A stretch of DNA of 64,000 bases from Streptosporangium subroseum (GCF_900188345.1 NZ_FZOD01000037.1:29859-93858), one strand, 5' to 3'. Positions 35,610 through 44,671 are shown, counted from the stretch's first letter. The notes: generated from the letters alone by a model not told the origin. Translations and numbers: made by a program.

Positions 35610-37805
35610 GTGAGGCGGACGCTTGTCGCGTTTGCGTTGGTCTTGAGCGTGCTGTGGCCGGGGGCCGCGCAGGCTGCCACGCAGGCGGACGGACGGGTGG
35701 TGCTGATCGGGGTTCCCGGTCTGCAATGGAGTGACCTCAGCGCCGAGGTCACCCCGAACCTGTGGCGGCTGGCCGGGCAGGGCGCCTCGGGCTCGCTGTC
35801 CGTCCGCACGGTGGGCCGGGTGACGTGTCCCTACGACGGGTGGCTGACGGTGTCGGCGGGGACGAGGTCGGCGGTCGGCTACGGCTGCGGGCTCCCGCCG
35901 GTGCCCGAGCCCGGCCAGGCCGGCGCGGTCATCCCCGACTACCGATACCTGCACGAGGTCGCCGGGCAGAAGAACGCCGGGACGCTCGGCGAGGCCGTCC
36001 ACGCCGCCGGGCAGTGCACGGCGGCGGTCGGCCCGGGGGCGGCGCTGGCGCTGGCCGACCGCGCGGGCAAGGTGGACGTCTACGCCTCCTCCCCCGGGCA
36101 GGTCCGCGCCGAGGATCTCACCAGATGCCGGGTCATCGCCATGGACGTGGATGATCTGATCAGGCCCTACGTGACCGGCGGCCGGCTCCCCGCGGCCGAG
36201 GAGCAGCTCGCTCCCGCGCAGCGGACGACGGCGCTGCGGCTGGCCGACGCCAAGGCGGGGGCACTGCTGAGTGTGCTCCCCACGGACGCCGGCGTGCTGC
36301 TGGCGGGCCTGTCCGACCACGGGAGCACACCGCACCTGCGGGTGGCCGTCATGCGCCGGGGAGACGTCTCCGGCCGTTTCCTGGGCGCGGCCTCCACCCA
36401 CCGCGAGGACATCACGATCCTGCCGGACATCACCGCCACGATGCTCTCGATGACCGGCATCCCGGTGCCGGCGACCGTCGTCGGGGTGCCCTGGCAGGCG
36501 GGCGAGAGCCGTACCGGCGGCATCGAGGCGGCGCGGGTCGAGCTGAAGAACGCCGACGTGGCCGGTCAGACGATCAGGGAGATGGGCGGGATCTTCTTCA
36601 CCACCGTCGCCGTGCTCCAGGTCGCCTTCTACATCGTCGCGTTCCTGCTGCTGCGCCGCAGGCGCGGCCTGTCCGGGGTCCGCGTGGCCGCGGTGGCGCT
36701 CGCGTCCGTGCCCGTGGCGACGTATCTGGTCAACCTCACCTCCTGGCACCACACGGGGGCGCCGATGCTCGCCCTGGTCGGCGGGATCGTGGGGTTCGCG
36801 CTCCTGCTGGCCGCGGTGGCGCTGGCGGGTCCCTGGCGGCGCAGCCCGCTCGGGCCGCTGGCCATCGTGACGGGGGTGACGGCGGCGGTGCTCGGCGGTG
36901 ACCTGCTGACCGGGACGACCCTGCAGCTCAACAGCGTGATGGGTTATACCGCCGTGGTCGGAGCCCGCTACTACGGCCTGGGCAATATCCCGTTCGCCCT
37001 CTTCGCCACCTCGGTGCTGCTGCTGGCGGCCACGATCGCGCACCGGCTGACCCGCCGGGACCTCAGGCGCGCGGCGGTCGCCGTGGTGGTCGTACTGGGC
37101 TGCACGGCGATGATCCTGGGCGGCTGGCCGGGCGTGGGCAGCGACTTCGGCGGTGTGATCGCGTTTGTGCCCGGTATCGCGGTGACCGCGCTGCTGATCG
37201 GGGGCCAGAGGGTCTCGATCGTCAAACTGGGTGCGTTCTGCCTGGTGGGCGGCGTCACCGTGATGATCATCGCCTATCTCGACTACATGCGTCCGCCGGC
37301 CTCCCAGACACACCTGGGCCGATTCGTCGGCCAGGTGTTCACCGGTGAGGCGCTGGATGTGATCTTCCGCAAGCTCGGCGCGATGCTGAGCACGCTGCTC
37401 AGCCCCAACCTGATGCCGATCGTGATCGCCGCGTTCGCCTTCCTGATCTACGCGCTGCTGCGGCCGGAGGCGGCCAGCGCCGGGATCCTTCCCGCCGCGT
37501 TCGAACACTCCCCCGCGCTGAAGGCCGGCCTGATCGGCACCCTGATCAGCGGGGTGGTCGGCATGCTGGTCAACGACTCCGGCGCGGCCGTGCTGTCCAT
37601 GGCACTCGCGCTCGGCGTGCCGCTGACGCTGTCGGTGGGCATCAGGGCCCTGGGCGGCGGCACGGCGCCCGGCGAGGCCGAGATCGAGAACCCGGACGAC
37701 GGCACGCCGCACCAGGCGGGCGCCAAGGCTCCCGAGGGTGACGCGCGGTCTTACAGGACGGGCCAGGATCCGGCGAGCAGCTCCCTGGTCTCACGGAGCA
37801 ACTGA
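35610..37805 (+). CDS. alkaline-phosphatase-like polytopic membrane protein (uncharacterised)
   Basis: A 731-residue protein with a signal peptide (to about residue 22), an exported domain of about 300 residues, then about 11 membrane helices. The exported domain starts RVVLIGVPGLQWSDLS, has TPNLWRLAGQGASG and TCPYDGWLTVSAGTRS, and later LAGLSDHGSTPHLRV and DITATMLSM. This order resembles the alkaline-phosphatase superfamily metal-binding strands. The membrane part carries GARYYGLGN and PGVGSDFGG, motifs I recall from uncharacterised bacterial homologues. The GTG at 35610 with GGGAGG 6-7 bases upstream was chosen over earlier ATGs. Its 3' end overlaps the HIT gene by 55 bases. Confidence 0.72.
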   Translation: MRRTLVAFALVLSVLWPGAAQAATQADGRVVLIGVPGLQWSDLSAEVTPNLWRLAGQGASGSLSVRTVGRVTCPYDGWLTVSAGTRSAVGYGCGLPPVPEPGQAGAVIPDYRYLHEVAGQKNAGTLGEAVHAAGQCTAAVGPGAALALADRAGKVDVYASSPGQVRAEDLTRCRVIAMDVDDLIRPYVTGGRLPAAEEQLAPAQRTTALRLADAKAGALLSVLPTDAGVLLAGLSDHGSTPHLRVAVMRRGDVSGRFLGAASTHREDITILPDITATMLSMTGIPVPATVVGVPWQAGESRTGGIEAARVELKNADVAGQTIREMGGIFFTTVAVLQVAFYIVAFLLLRRRRGLSGVRVAAVALASVPVATYLVNLTSWHHTGAPMLALVGGIVGFALLLAAVALAGPWRRSPLGPLAIVTGVTAAVLGGDLLTGTTLQLNSVMGYTAVVGARYYGLGNIPFALFATSVLLLAATIAHRLTRRDLRRAAVAVVVVLGCTAMILGGWPGVGSDFGGVIAFVPGIAVTALLIGGQRVSIVKLGAFCLVGGVTVMIIAYLDYMRPPASQTHLGRFVGQVFTGEALDVIFRKLGAMLSTLLSPNLMPIVIAAFAFLIYALLRPEAASAGILPAAFEHSPALKAGLIGTLISGVVGMLVNDSGAAVLSMALALGVPLTLSVGIRALGGGTAPGEAEIENPDDGTPHQAGAKAPEGDARSYRTGQDPASSSLVSRSN

Positions 37806-38299
37806 GGCAGCACCCTGGTCTGGCCGACCACGGGCATGAAGTTGGTGTCCCCGCCCCAGCGGGGCACCACGTGCTGGTGCAGGTGGGCGGCGATGCCCGC
37901 GCCCGCCACGGTGCCGAGGTTCATGCCGACGTTGAAGCCCTGCGCGCCGCTCGTCTTGCGCAGGGCGACCAGCGCCCGCTTGGTGAAGTCGGCGAGTTCG
38001 GCGGTCTCCGCCACGTCCAGATCCGCGTAGTCCGGCACGTGCCGGTAGGGGCAGACCATCAGGTGGCCCGAGTTGTACGGGTAGAGGTTGAGCAGCGCGA
38101 AGACCGACTCGCCCCGGGCGACGATCAGGCCGTCCTCGTCGCTCATCTTGGGGATCTCGCAGAACGGGCAGCCGTCCTCCGGGCCCGAGCCGGTCGGCTT
38201 GTTGGCTCCCTTGATGTAAGCCATCCGGTGAGGAGTCCAGAGCCTTTCGAACGCGTCCGGCGTCCCTGCCCCGTGCTGCTCCTCTGGCTCTTCGCTCAT
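37751..38299 (-). CDS. HIT-family hydrolase/phosphorylase
   Basis: A 182-residue histidine-triad protein. The active site is HLHQHVVPRW near residue 140, and a zinc-type CPFCEIP lies near residue 48, the pattern of actinobacterial diadenosine-tetraphosphate phosphorylase-like HIT proteins. It acts on nucleotidyl phosphoesters. The ATG at 38299 is a best guess; an in-frame ATG lies four codons upstream at 38311 and no clear ribosome site favours either. The gene sits between thrS and the PIM genes in many actinobacteria, and its 3' end overlaps the preceding convergent gene. Confidence 0.9.
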   Translation of the reverse strand: MSEEPEEQHGAGTPDAFERLWTPHRMAYIKGANKPTGSGPEDGCPFCEIPKMSDEDGLIVARGESVFALLNLYPYNSGHLMVCPYRHVPDYADLDVAETAELADFTKRALVALRKTSGAQGFNVGMNLGTVAGAGIAAHLHQHVVPRWGGDTNFMPVVGQTRVLPQLLRETRELLAGSWPVL

Positions 38300-38475
38300 G
38301 GCGATCAGCATATTGCCAAGCGGATTCGTACGGTCTGGCACCTCCCCGCCGAGAGCCGCGAGAAGGGTCACCGGGAGAGTTCGGATGCCATCCACCCAGC
38401 ATTGGCGGACAAATTGGGCGAATCTCCGGCAGAATCCCAGCGAGCGTGACCATCGACACCCGAGGAGCACCCCCC

Positions 38476-39021
38476 ATGACCGACGTCTCCGTTGAGGACC
38501 TCACCGAGAAGACCGAATCTCCCACCGAGGCAGGCACCACCGACGGTCCGCATTCCCCGGACTCCTCCGCGCCCTCCGATCTGTCGGAGCTGTCGGAGCC
38601 GTCCGGTACCGAACCGCTGGTCAAGGGCCGGATCAAGGTCGCCGACGAGGTCGTGGAGAAGGTCGCGGCCCTCGCCACCCTTGAGGTGGCGGGCGTCGCC
38701 GACCTGGGAGGCGATTTCGCCCGCGCGATCGAGTCGGTCCGCGAGCGCATCGGGATCGGGGCCAGAAACGGCACCCAGGGCGTGAGCGCCCAGGTCGTCC
38801 AGGACCGCACGATCGCGGTGGTCGCGGTGGACGTGACGATCGTGGTGGAGTACGGGCACGTGGTCATGGAGGTGGCCAACGCGGTCAAGACCAACGTGTC
38901 CCACACGGTCAGCCGGATGCTGGGCATGCAGGTCATCGAGGTCAACGTCACCGTGGACGACGTCCGCCTGCCCGGCGAGCGCGTCCCCTCGATCCCCGGC
39001 GACGGCTCAGAAGAGTCCTGA
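38476..39021 (+). CDS. Asp23/Gls24-family envelope stress protein
   Basis: A 181-residue Asp23 (DUF322) family protein. The first 45 residues are Glu/Ser/Pro/Asp-rich and disordered, and the Asp23 domain follows from about residue 50 (KGRIKVADEVVEKVAAL) to the end (VIEVNVTVDDVRL). Family members are cytoplasmic or membrane-associated, alkaline-shock or envelope-stress induced, and of unknown biochemical role. The ATG at 38476 has GAGGAG 8 bases upstream. It is divergent from HIT and convergent with thrS. Confidence 0.87.
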   Translation: MTDVSVEDLTEKTESPTEAGTTDGPHSPDSSAPSDLSELSEPSGTEPLVKGRIKVADEVVEKVAALATLEVAGVADLGGDFARAIESVRERIGIGARNGTQGVSAQVVQDRTIAVVAVDVTIVVEYGHVVMEVANAVKTNVSHTVSRMLGMQVIEVNVTVDDVRLPGERVPSIPGDGSEES

Positions 39022-39084
39022 TCCCCGTACGGCCCGCGCGATCGATGCCGGCGCGTCCCGGAGGTCCCGATCACGAGTGAGAAG

Positions 39085-39125
39085 CCGGACGGCCCGTGAT
39101 CTCCGGGGAGACACGGGCCGTCCGG
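39085..39125. terminator. hairpin between Asp23 gene and thrS
   Basis: A 14-bp perfect stem (39085-39098 with 39112-39125) with a 13-base loop lies between convergent genes, 63 bases after one stop and 23 from the other. Confidence 0.7.
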
Positions 39126-39147
39126 GACGGGTCGTACGACGGCCGGG

Positions 39148-41124
39148 TCAGACCTGGACGCGCCGCTCGATCGCGCTGACGATCTCGTCGATCGCGTCCT
39201 CGATCGGGACGCCGTTCCGCTGCTCACCGTTACGGAAACGGAACGAGACCGCGCCGTTGGCGATGTCCTCGTCACCGGCCAGGAGCATGAACGGCACCTT
39301 GGACTTCTGCGCGTTGCGGATCTTCTTCTGCATCCGGTCGTCCGAGGCGTCCACCTCGATGCGGATGCCCCGCTCGCGCGCCTTCTTGGCCAGGTCGTGC
39401 AGGTAGGGCGCGTGGGCCTCGGCGATCGGGATGCCGACGACCTGCACCGGGGCGAGCCACGGGGGGAACGCCCCCGCGTAGTGCTCGACCAGGACGCCGA
39501 AGAAACGCTCGATCGAGCCGAACAGCGCCCGGTGGATCATGATGGGCCGCTGGCGCGAGCCGTCGGCCGCCTGATACTCCAGCTCGAAGCGCTCGGGCAG
39601 GTTGAAGTCCACCTGGATGGTGGACAGCTGCCAGGAACGGCCGATGGCGTCCTTGGCCTGCACCGAGATCTTCGGTCCGTAGAAGGCCGCGCCGCCCGGG
39701 TCGGGCACGAGCTCCAGACCGCTGGAGATGGCCGCCTGACGGAGCGCCTCGGTGGCCGTCTCCCAGTTCTCGGCGGTGCCGATGAACTTGTCGGAGTCGT
39801 CGCGGGTGGACAGCTCCAGGTAGAAGTCGTCGAGCCCGTAGTCCTTGAGCAGCTGGAGCACGAAGTTCAGGAGCGACTTCAGCTCGTCCTGCATCTGCTC
39901 GCGGGTGCAGTAGATGTGGGCGTCGTCCTGGGTCATGCCGCGCACGCGGGTGAGGCCGTGGATGACGCCGGACTTCTCGTAGCGGTAGACCGAGCCGAAC
40001 TCGAAGAACCGCTGCGGCAGCTCACGGTAGGAACGCCCGCGCGACTTGAAGATCAGGTTGTGCATCGGGCAGTTCATCGGCTTGAGGTAGTACTCGGCGC
40101 CCTCCAGCTCCATGGCCGGGAACATCCCGTCCTTGTACCAGTGGAGGTGGCCGGAGGTCTCGTAGAGGTGGCCCTTGGTGATGTGCGGGGTGTTGACGAA
40201 GGAGTACCCCCCCTCCTCGTGCCTGCGCCGCGAGTAGTCCTCCATGACCCGGCGGATCACACCGCCCTTGGGGTGGAAGACCGGCAGGCCCGAGCCCAGC
40301 TCGTCGGGGAAGGAGAACAGGTCGAGCTCGGCGCCCAGCTTGCGGTGGTCGCGCTTCTCGGCCTCCTCCAGCAGGTGGAGGTATTCGTCCTGCCTCTCGC
40401 GCGACTCCCAGGCGGTGCCGTAGATCCGCTGGAGCTGCGGGTTCTTCTCGCTGCCCCGCCAGTAGGCGCCGCCCGAGCGCATCAGCTTGAACGCCGGGAT
40501 GGACCGGGTGGTCGGCACGTGCGGGCCGCGGCACAGGTCCTTCCAGCACAGCTCGCCGGTCTTCGGGTCGAGGTTGTCGTAGATGGTCAGCTCCGCGCCG
40601 CCCACCTCGACGTCCGCCCCGTCATCCGAACCGGCGCCGCCCTTGAGGCCGATCAGCTCCAGCTTGTACGGCTCCGCGGCGAGCTCGGCGCGCGCGTCGT
40701 CGTCGGAGACGGCCCGGCGTGAGAAGAGCTGTCCCTGCTTGACGATCTCGCGCATGCGCTTCTCGACGCGCTTGAGGTCGTCGGGAGTGAACGGGCTCTT
40801 GACGTCGAAGTCGTAGTAGAAGCCGTTCTCGACCGGCGGGCCGATGCCCAGCCTGGCCTCGGGGAAGATCTCCTGAACGGCCTGGGCCATGACGTGGGCG
40901 GTGGAGTGGCGCACGATGGCCCTGCCGTCGGCGCTGCCCACGGGGACCGGCTCGATCACGTCGCCCTCGGACACGGCGGCCGCGAGGTCCTTCAACTCAC
41001 CGTTGGCACGGGCGGCGATCACGGAGCGGCCGTCGGCCTCGAGCGCGTCGCCGTACGTCGTGCCCCCCGCCACCACACGCTCGGCTCCGGCGAGGGTGAT
41101 ACGAAGTTCTGGCACGGCGGACAC
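39148..41124 (-). CDS. thrS: threonyl-tRNA synthetase
   Basis: Class II synthetase of 658 residues. In order: TGS domain (VSAVPELRITLAGAE), the editing domain with the HxxxH zinc motif RHSTAHVMAQA near residue 85, class II catalytic core with motif 2 FFEFGSVYRYEKSG near 365 and motif 3 IMIHRALFGSIERF near 525, and the C-terminal anticodon domain. The GTG at 41124 has AGGGAG 6-7 bases upstream; an in-frame upstream start at 41184 has no such support. I looked for a T-box in the leader and found none. Confidence 0.96.
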   Translation of the reverse strand: MSAVPELRITLAGAERVVAGGTTYGDALEADGRSVIAARANGELKDLAAAVSEGDVIEPVPVGSADGRAIVRHSTAHVMAQAVQEIFPEARLGIGPPVENGFYYDFDVKSPFTPDDLKRVEKRMREIVKQGQLFSRRAVSDDDARAELAAEPYKLELIGLKGGAGSDDGADVEVGGAELTIYDNLDPKTGELCWKDLCRGPHVPTTRSIPAFKLMRSGGAYWRGSEKNPQLQRIYGTAWESRERQDEYLHLLEEAEKRDHRKLGAELDLFSFPDELGSGLPVFHPKGGVIRRVMEDYSRRRHEEGGYSFVNTPHITKGHLYETSGHLHWYKDGMFPAMELEGAEYYLKPMNCPMHNLIFKSRGRSYRELPQRFFEFGSVYRYEKSGVIHGLTRVRGMTQDDAHIYCTREQMQDELKSLLNFVLQLLKDYGLDDFYLELSTRDDSDKFIGTAENWETATEALRQAAISSGLELVPDPGGAAFYGPKISVQAKDAIGRSWQLSTIQVDFNLPERFELEYQAADGSRQRPIMIHRALFGSIERFFGVLVEHYAGAFPPWLAPVQVVGIPIAEAHAPYLHDLAKKARERGIRIEVDASDDRMQKKIRNAQKSKVPFMLLAGDEDIANGAVSFRFRNGEQRNGVPIEDAIDEIVSAIERRVQV

Positions 41125-41193
41125 TGTTACTCCCTGAAAAACTTCGGAGGTTGGTTTGAACCTCGATGCTACCGGTGCTCGCAACGCGAAATC

Positions 41194-41805
41194 TCAGGCG
41201 TCCTCGCTCCGGCGCGGGCGATAACCCAGTGAGGTGAGGTCGGCCCTGGTGCCGCGGAAGACGTTGCGATCCACCGGTTTGTTGGAGTGCTGGTGGATCG
41301 CCCAGTTGCTCCACGGCACCGGCACCTCCGGCCTGCCCCGCGGGTGGTCGGGCGCGGCGATCCAGAGCGGGTAGCCCTCCAGCCCCGCGCAGTTGCCGCC
41401 CCGCGCGAACGACAGGAACGTGTAGACCACCGGCCTCACCCCGGCCTGCGCGATGACCGCGTCGCACCAGCGCCGGGCGAAGCGGGCCACCCTGGGGGCG
41501 GGCAGGTGGTCGTTGGTCTCCAGGTCGAGCGCAAGCAGATCACCGCGGTGCAGCCCGCCCGCCTGCCCCACGGCCCGCAGGAAGTGCCCCACCTGGGCCT
41601 CGGGATTGCCCGACGGGCGCGCGAAGTGATAAGCCCCGCAGACGATCCAGCTCTCCCGCATGCCCGTCCAGTTCCTGCCGAACCACGGGTCGGTGAAGGT
41701 GACGCCCTCGGTCGCCTTGGCGAAGGCGAAGGAGACCCCGGCCTTGGCATGGCGCCCCCAGTCGACGACGCCCTGCCAGTTCGACACATCGATGCCGTTC
41801 AACAT
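41194..41805 (-). CDS. GH25-family lysozyme (muramidase)
   Basis: Glycoside hydrolase family 25 muramidase that cuts peptidoglycan between MurNAc and GlcNAc; 203 residues. The N-terminal IDVSNWQG holds the first catalytic-site Asp, and LLALDLET (DxE) near 96-98 carries the catalytic acid. Later strands are VVYTFLSF and LWIAAPDH. No signal peptide is visible on the ATG at 41805 start; an in-frame GTG is three codons upstream. The gene is divergent from dapD, 94 bases away. Confidence 0.87.
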   Translation of the reverse strand: MLNGIDVSNWQGVVDWGRHAKAGVSFAFAKATEGVTFTDPWFGRNWTGMRESWIVCGAYHFARPSGNPEAQVGHFLRAVGQAGGLHRGDLLALDLETNDHLPAPRVARFARRWCDAVIAQAGVRPVVYTFLSFARGGNCAGLEGYPLWIAAPDHPRGRPEVPVPWSNWAIHQHSNKPVDRNVFRGTRADLTSLGYRPRRSEDA

Positions 41806-41899
41806 GTCGGCCACGCTAACCAGCGGGCGTCCTTCCGCACACGCCCAACGCTCCCTCGGCGTACGGCCATTGCGCCGACTTTGACTAGGCTTGGGTGGC

Positions 41900-42877
41900 G
41901 TGAACGCAGCAGCCCAGACCTCCGGCGCCCATGGCGCCGGCATCGCGACCATAACTTCCGACGGAACCGTGCTCGACACCTGGTTCCCCTCCCCTCAGCT
42001 GGGCGAGCCGTCCTCGCCCGGCACCAGGCGGCTGAGCGCCTCCGAGGCCGTCGAGGCGCTCGGCTCCGGGGTCACCGCGCTGCTCGGCCCCGACGCCGAC
42101 CGCGGCGTCGAGGTGGTCGCGGTGTACACCGGGATCACCAAGCTGTCGGAGGCCCCCGCTGACGCGCACGACGCCTATCTCCGTCTCCATCTGCTGTCGG
42201 CCCGCCTCGTCCAGCCCCACGGCCAGAACCTGGACGGATTGTTCGGCCTGCTGAGCAACGTCGTGTGGACCAACCACGGCCCCTGCGCGGTCGAGGGCTT
42301 CGAGGAGGTACGGCTGCGCCTGCGCGCTCGCGGCCAGGTGACCGTCTACGGCATCGACAAGTTCCCCCGGATGGTCGACTACGTGGTGCCCGGCGGCGTC
42401 CGGATCGCCGAGGCCGACCGGGTCCGCCTCGGCGCGCACCTGGCCGTCGGCACGACGGTGATGCACGAGGGCTTCGTCAACTTCAACGCCGGGACCCTGG
42501 GCACCTCCATGGTCGAGGGCCGCATCTCGGCGGGCGTCGTCGTGGGCGACGGCTCCGACGTCGGCGGTGGCGCCTCGATCATGGGCACCCTGTCCGGCGG
42601 CGGCAAGCAGGTCATCTCCGTCGGGCAGCGCTGCCTGCTGGGCGCCAACAGCGGCGTCGGCATCTCCCTCGGCGACGACTGCGTCGTGGAGGCCGGCCTC
42701 TACGTCACCGCCGGGACCAAGGTGACCCTCCCCGACGGCCGGGTGGCCAAGGCCTCCGAGTTCTCCGGCGCCTCCGGCCTGCTGTTCCGCCGCAACTCCA
42801 CCTCCGGCGCCGTCGAGGTCGTCCCCCGCAAGGGCACCGGCCCGGAGCTCAACAGCATCCTGCACGCCAACGGCTGA
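41900..42877 (+). CDS. dapD: tetrahydrodipicolinate N-succinyltransferase DapD
   Basis: Lysine/meso-diaminopimelate pathway enzyme that transfers succinyl from succinyl-CoA to tetrahydrodipicolinate; 325 residues. It is the actinobacterial DapD type, with a left-handed beta-helix of hexapeptide repeats (MVDYVVPGG, ADRVRLGAHL, TVMHEGFVNFNAGTLG, VVGDGSDVGGGAS) in the C-terminal half. The GTG at 41900 gives a standard N-terminus; a TTG three codons upstream also exists. Confidence 0.93.
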   Translation: MNAAAQTSGAHGAGIATITSDGTVLDTWFPSPQLGEPSSPGTRRLSASEAVEALGSGVTALLGPDADRGVEVVAVYTGITKLSEAPADAHDAYLRLHLLSARLVQPHGQNLDGLFGLLSNVVWTNHGPCAVEGFEEVRLRLRARGQVTVYGIDKFPRMVDYVVPGGVRIAEADRVRLGAHLAVGTTVMHEGFVNFNAGTLGTSMVEGRISAGVVVGDGSDVGGGASIMGTLSGGGKQVISVGQRCLLGANSGVGISLGDDCVVEAGLYVTAGTKVTLPDGRVAKASEFSGASGLLFRRNSTSGAVEVVPRKGTGPELNSILHANG

Positions 42878-42905
42878 CCCGCGAGACTCTCCTCGGCTGG
42901 TCTGA

Positions 42906-42936
42906 GGCGGGGGCGGCTCACCGAGCCGCCCCCGCC
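42906..42936 (+). terminator. terminator after dapD
   Basis: A 14-bp perfect stem (42906-42919 with 42923-42936) and a 3-base loop, 28 bases after the dapD stop. No T-run follows. Confidence 0.75.
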
Positions 42937-43049
42937 CGCCGTCAACGGTTTGCCGAGGCTCGCTCCCGGAGCGCCCACCCGACGATCTTCACTCCCGGCC
43001 GTCCACCTGACAGGGTTGGCCCACGGACCTCGACAGCGATGGGAGCTCC

Positions 43050-43664
43050 ATGACCGCTCAGGGAACGGCGAGCGACACGAGGGCCACGACGGTGGCCGCC
43101 CGATGGGTCACCGGGCTGTTCGCGCCACAGATTCTGGTCATCGGGCTGCCGCCGATCGTCGGGCTGCTGGCGGACGGCTGGTCCGGGGCGGCCTGGGGGC
43201 TGGTGGCCTCGGCCCTGTGCGGCGGCGTCCCCGCCGGGGTGATCCTGGCCGGGGTCCGCTCGGGGCGGCTGGACTCCCATCACCTCGTGGACCGCGCGAG
43301 CCGGACGAAGCCGCTGCTGGTGGCGGTGGCCGCGGTGCTCGTCGCGCTGTTGCTGCTGATCTTCCTGGGCGCGCCCCGGCTGCTGGTCGCCACGGTGACC
43401 GCGATGCTGGCCGCGCTCGCGGTGACGATCCCGATCACCCTCAGATGGAAGATCTCCTTCCACGCGGCCGTGTCGGCGGGCACCGTCCTGGTGCTCGCCC
43501 AGGTGCTGCCCGCCGTACCGACCCTCGGCGTGGGCGCGCTGATCGTGGCGACGGTCTGCTGGGCCCGGGTGCGGCTCGCCCACCACACCCCGGCCCAGGT
43601 CGTCGCCGGGGCCCTCACCGGCGCCGGTACGGCCTGGGCGGTCCTGAGCGGCTTCGGGCTTTGA
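43050..43664 (+). CDS. PAP2-like membrane phosphatase
   Basis: A 204-residue protein with about six membrane helices. The PAP2 (type 2 phosphatidic acid phosphatase) layout can be traced in KISFHAAVSAG (position of motif C2, where canonical SGH is SFH) and RVRLAHHTPAQVVAG (motif C3, with Arg and His kept, and Gln where Asp is usual). No C1 KxxxxxxRP motif is visible. It could be a divergent lipid phosphatase or a non-catalytic relative. It lies downstream of dapD and convergent with the LLM gene. Confidence 0.6.
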   Translation: MTAQGTASDTRATTVAARWVTGLFAPQILVIGLPPIVGLLADGWSGAAWGLVASALCGGVPAGVILAGVRSGRLDSHHLVDRASRTKPLLVAVAAVLVALLLLIFLGAPRLLVATVTAMLAALAVTIPITLRWKISFHAAVSAGTVLVLAQVLPAVPTLGVGALIVATVCWARVRLAHHTPAQVVAGALTGAGTAWAVLSGFGL

Positions 43665-43710
43665 GCCTTCGGCTCTCAGCCCCTCGGCCCCCCGGGAGAC
43701 GGCAGCGCCC

Positions 43711-44607
43711 TCAGAGCAGGGTCTTGAGGAACTCCCTCGTCCGCCCGTCGCGGCTGTACTCGGCGGCGACGAAGTCGGTGACCCCGATCCTGGCGAGCTC
43801 CTCGAGCTGGGCCGACACGGCGTCCTCGTCGCCGACGACCGCCACCCCGCCCGGGCCCTCGACGCCCTCCCTGTCGAGCATCGCCCGGTAGGACGGCAGC
43901 TGGCCGTAGATCGCGAGCTTCGTCGAGGCATCCGCCCTGGCCGCCTCGGCGTCGTCGGTGACGCAGATGGGCAGCGTGCACACGATCCTGGGCGCGGGCC
44001 GCCCGGCCTCCCTGGCGGCCTCGGTGATGGCGGGCACGACGTGTTCGGCCACGGTCTTGGGACCGGTCATCCACAGCACGGTACCGTCGGCCACCTCGCC
44101 GGCCAGCTTGAGCATGCGCGGAGCCAGGGCGGCGATGAGCACGGGCATCTCCCCCGTGCCCGGTGTCGACAGCCCGAGATTCGCCGTGAGGGTCTCGCCC
44201 TTGAAGGACACCTTCTCCCCGCGGACGAGCGGCACCAGGACGGACAGGTATTCGCGCATGTGCCGGGCGGGCTTGTCGAAGCTGTAGCCGTACATGCCCT
44301 CGATCACCATCTGGTGCGAGAGTCCGATGCCGAGCGCGAGCCGTCCGTCCACGGCGGTGTTGACCGTGAGCGCCTGCTGGGCGAGAACCGCCGGGTGACG
44401 GGGGTAGGTCGGCACGACACCGGTGCCGAGCTCGATCCCGGGGACCTGACTGCCGATCACCGCGAGCGCGGTCAGCGCGTCCAGGCCGAAGATGTTGGAC
44501 ACCCAGGCCGAGGAGAAGCCGTCGTCGGCTCCGCGGGCGACCCGATCCCGCATTTTGACCAGCGCGTCCGGTCCCCTGGACTCGTTGATGAGCAGTCCAA
44601 ATCGCAT
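43711..44607 (-). CDS. LLM-class (probable F420-dependent) oxidoreductase
   Basis: A 298-residue TIM-barrel oxidoreductase of the luciferase-like monooxygenase class, of the group annotated as F420-dependent in actinobacteria. MRFGLLINE begins strand 1, GLSHQMVIEGMYGYSFDKP is near residue 110 and the family's YLSVLVPLVRGEKV follows. It would reduce or oxidise a substrate with F420 or flavin; the substrate is unknown. A palindromic operator-like site lies 49 bases upstream of the start. Confidence 0.87.
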   Translation of the reverse strand: MRFGLLINESRGPDALVKMRDRVARGADDGFSSAWVSNIFGLDALTALAVIGSQVPGIELGTGVVPTYPRHPAVLAQQALTVNTAVDGRLALGIGLSHQMVIEGMYGYSFDKPARHMREYLSVLVPLVRGEKVSFKGETLTANLGLSTPGTGEMPVLIAALAPRMLKLAGEVADGTVLWMTGPKTVAEHVVPAITEAAREAGRPAPRIVCTLPICVTDDAEAARADASTKLAIYGQLPSYRAMLDREGVEGPGGVAVVGDEDAVSAQLEELARIGVTDFVAAEYSRDGRTREFLKTLL

Positions 44608-44655
44608 CGCTACCGAACCTCATTCTAGTTTTTTCGATCAGTCTAGAGGCCAACC

Positions 44656-44671
44656 GACCGACCGGTAGGTC
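44656..44671. promoter_or_regulatory. TetR-type operator-like palindrome upstream of LLM gene
   Basis: GACCGACCGGTAGGTC is a 16-base palindrome with seven of eight base pairs matching around ACCGGT, 49 bases upstream of the LLM start. This is the common TetR-family operator form (GACCnACCGGTnGGTC). No TetR gene is in the window. Confidence 0.45.

Noticed and set aside
41125..41193. T-box or other riboswitch in the thrS leader
   Set aside because: The gap is under 75 bases and shows no T-box sequence or specifier stem.
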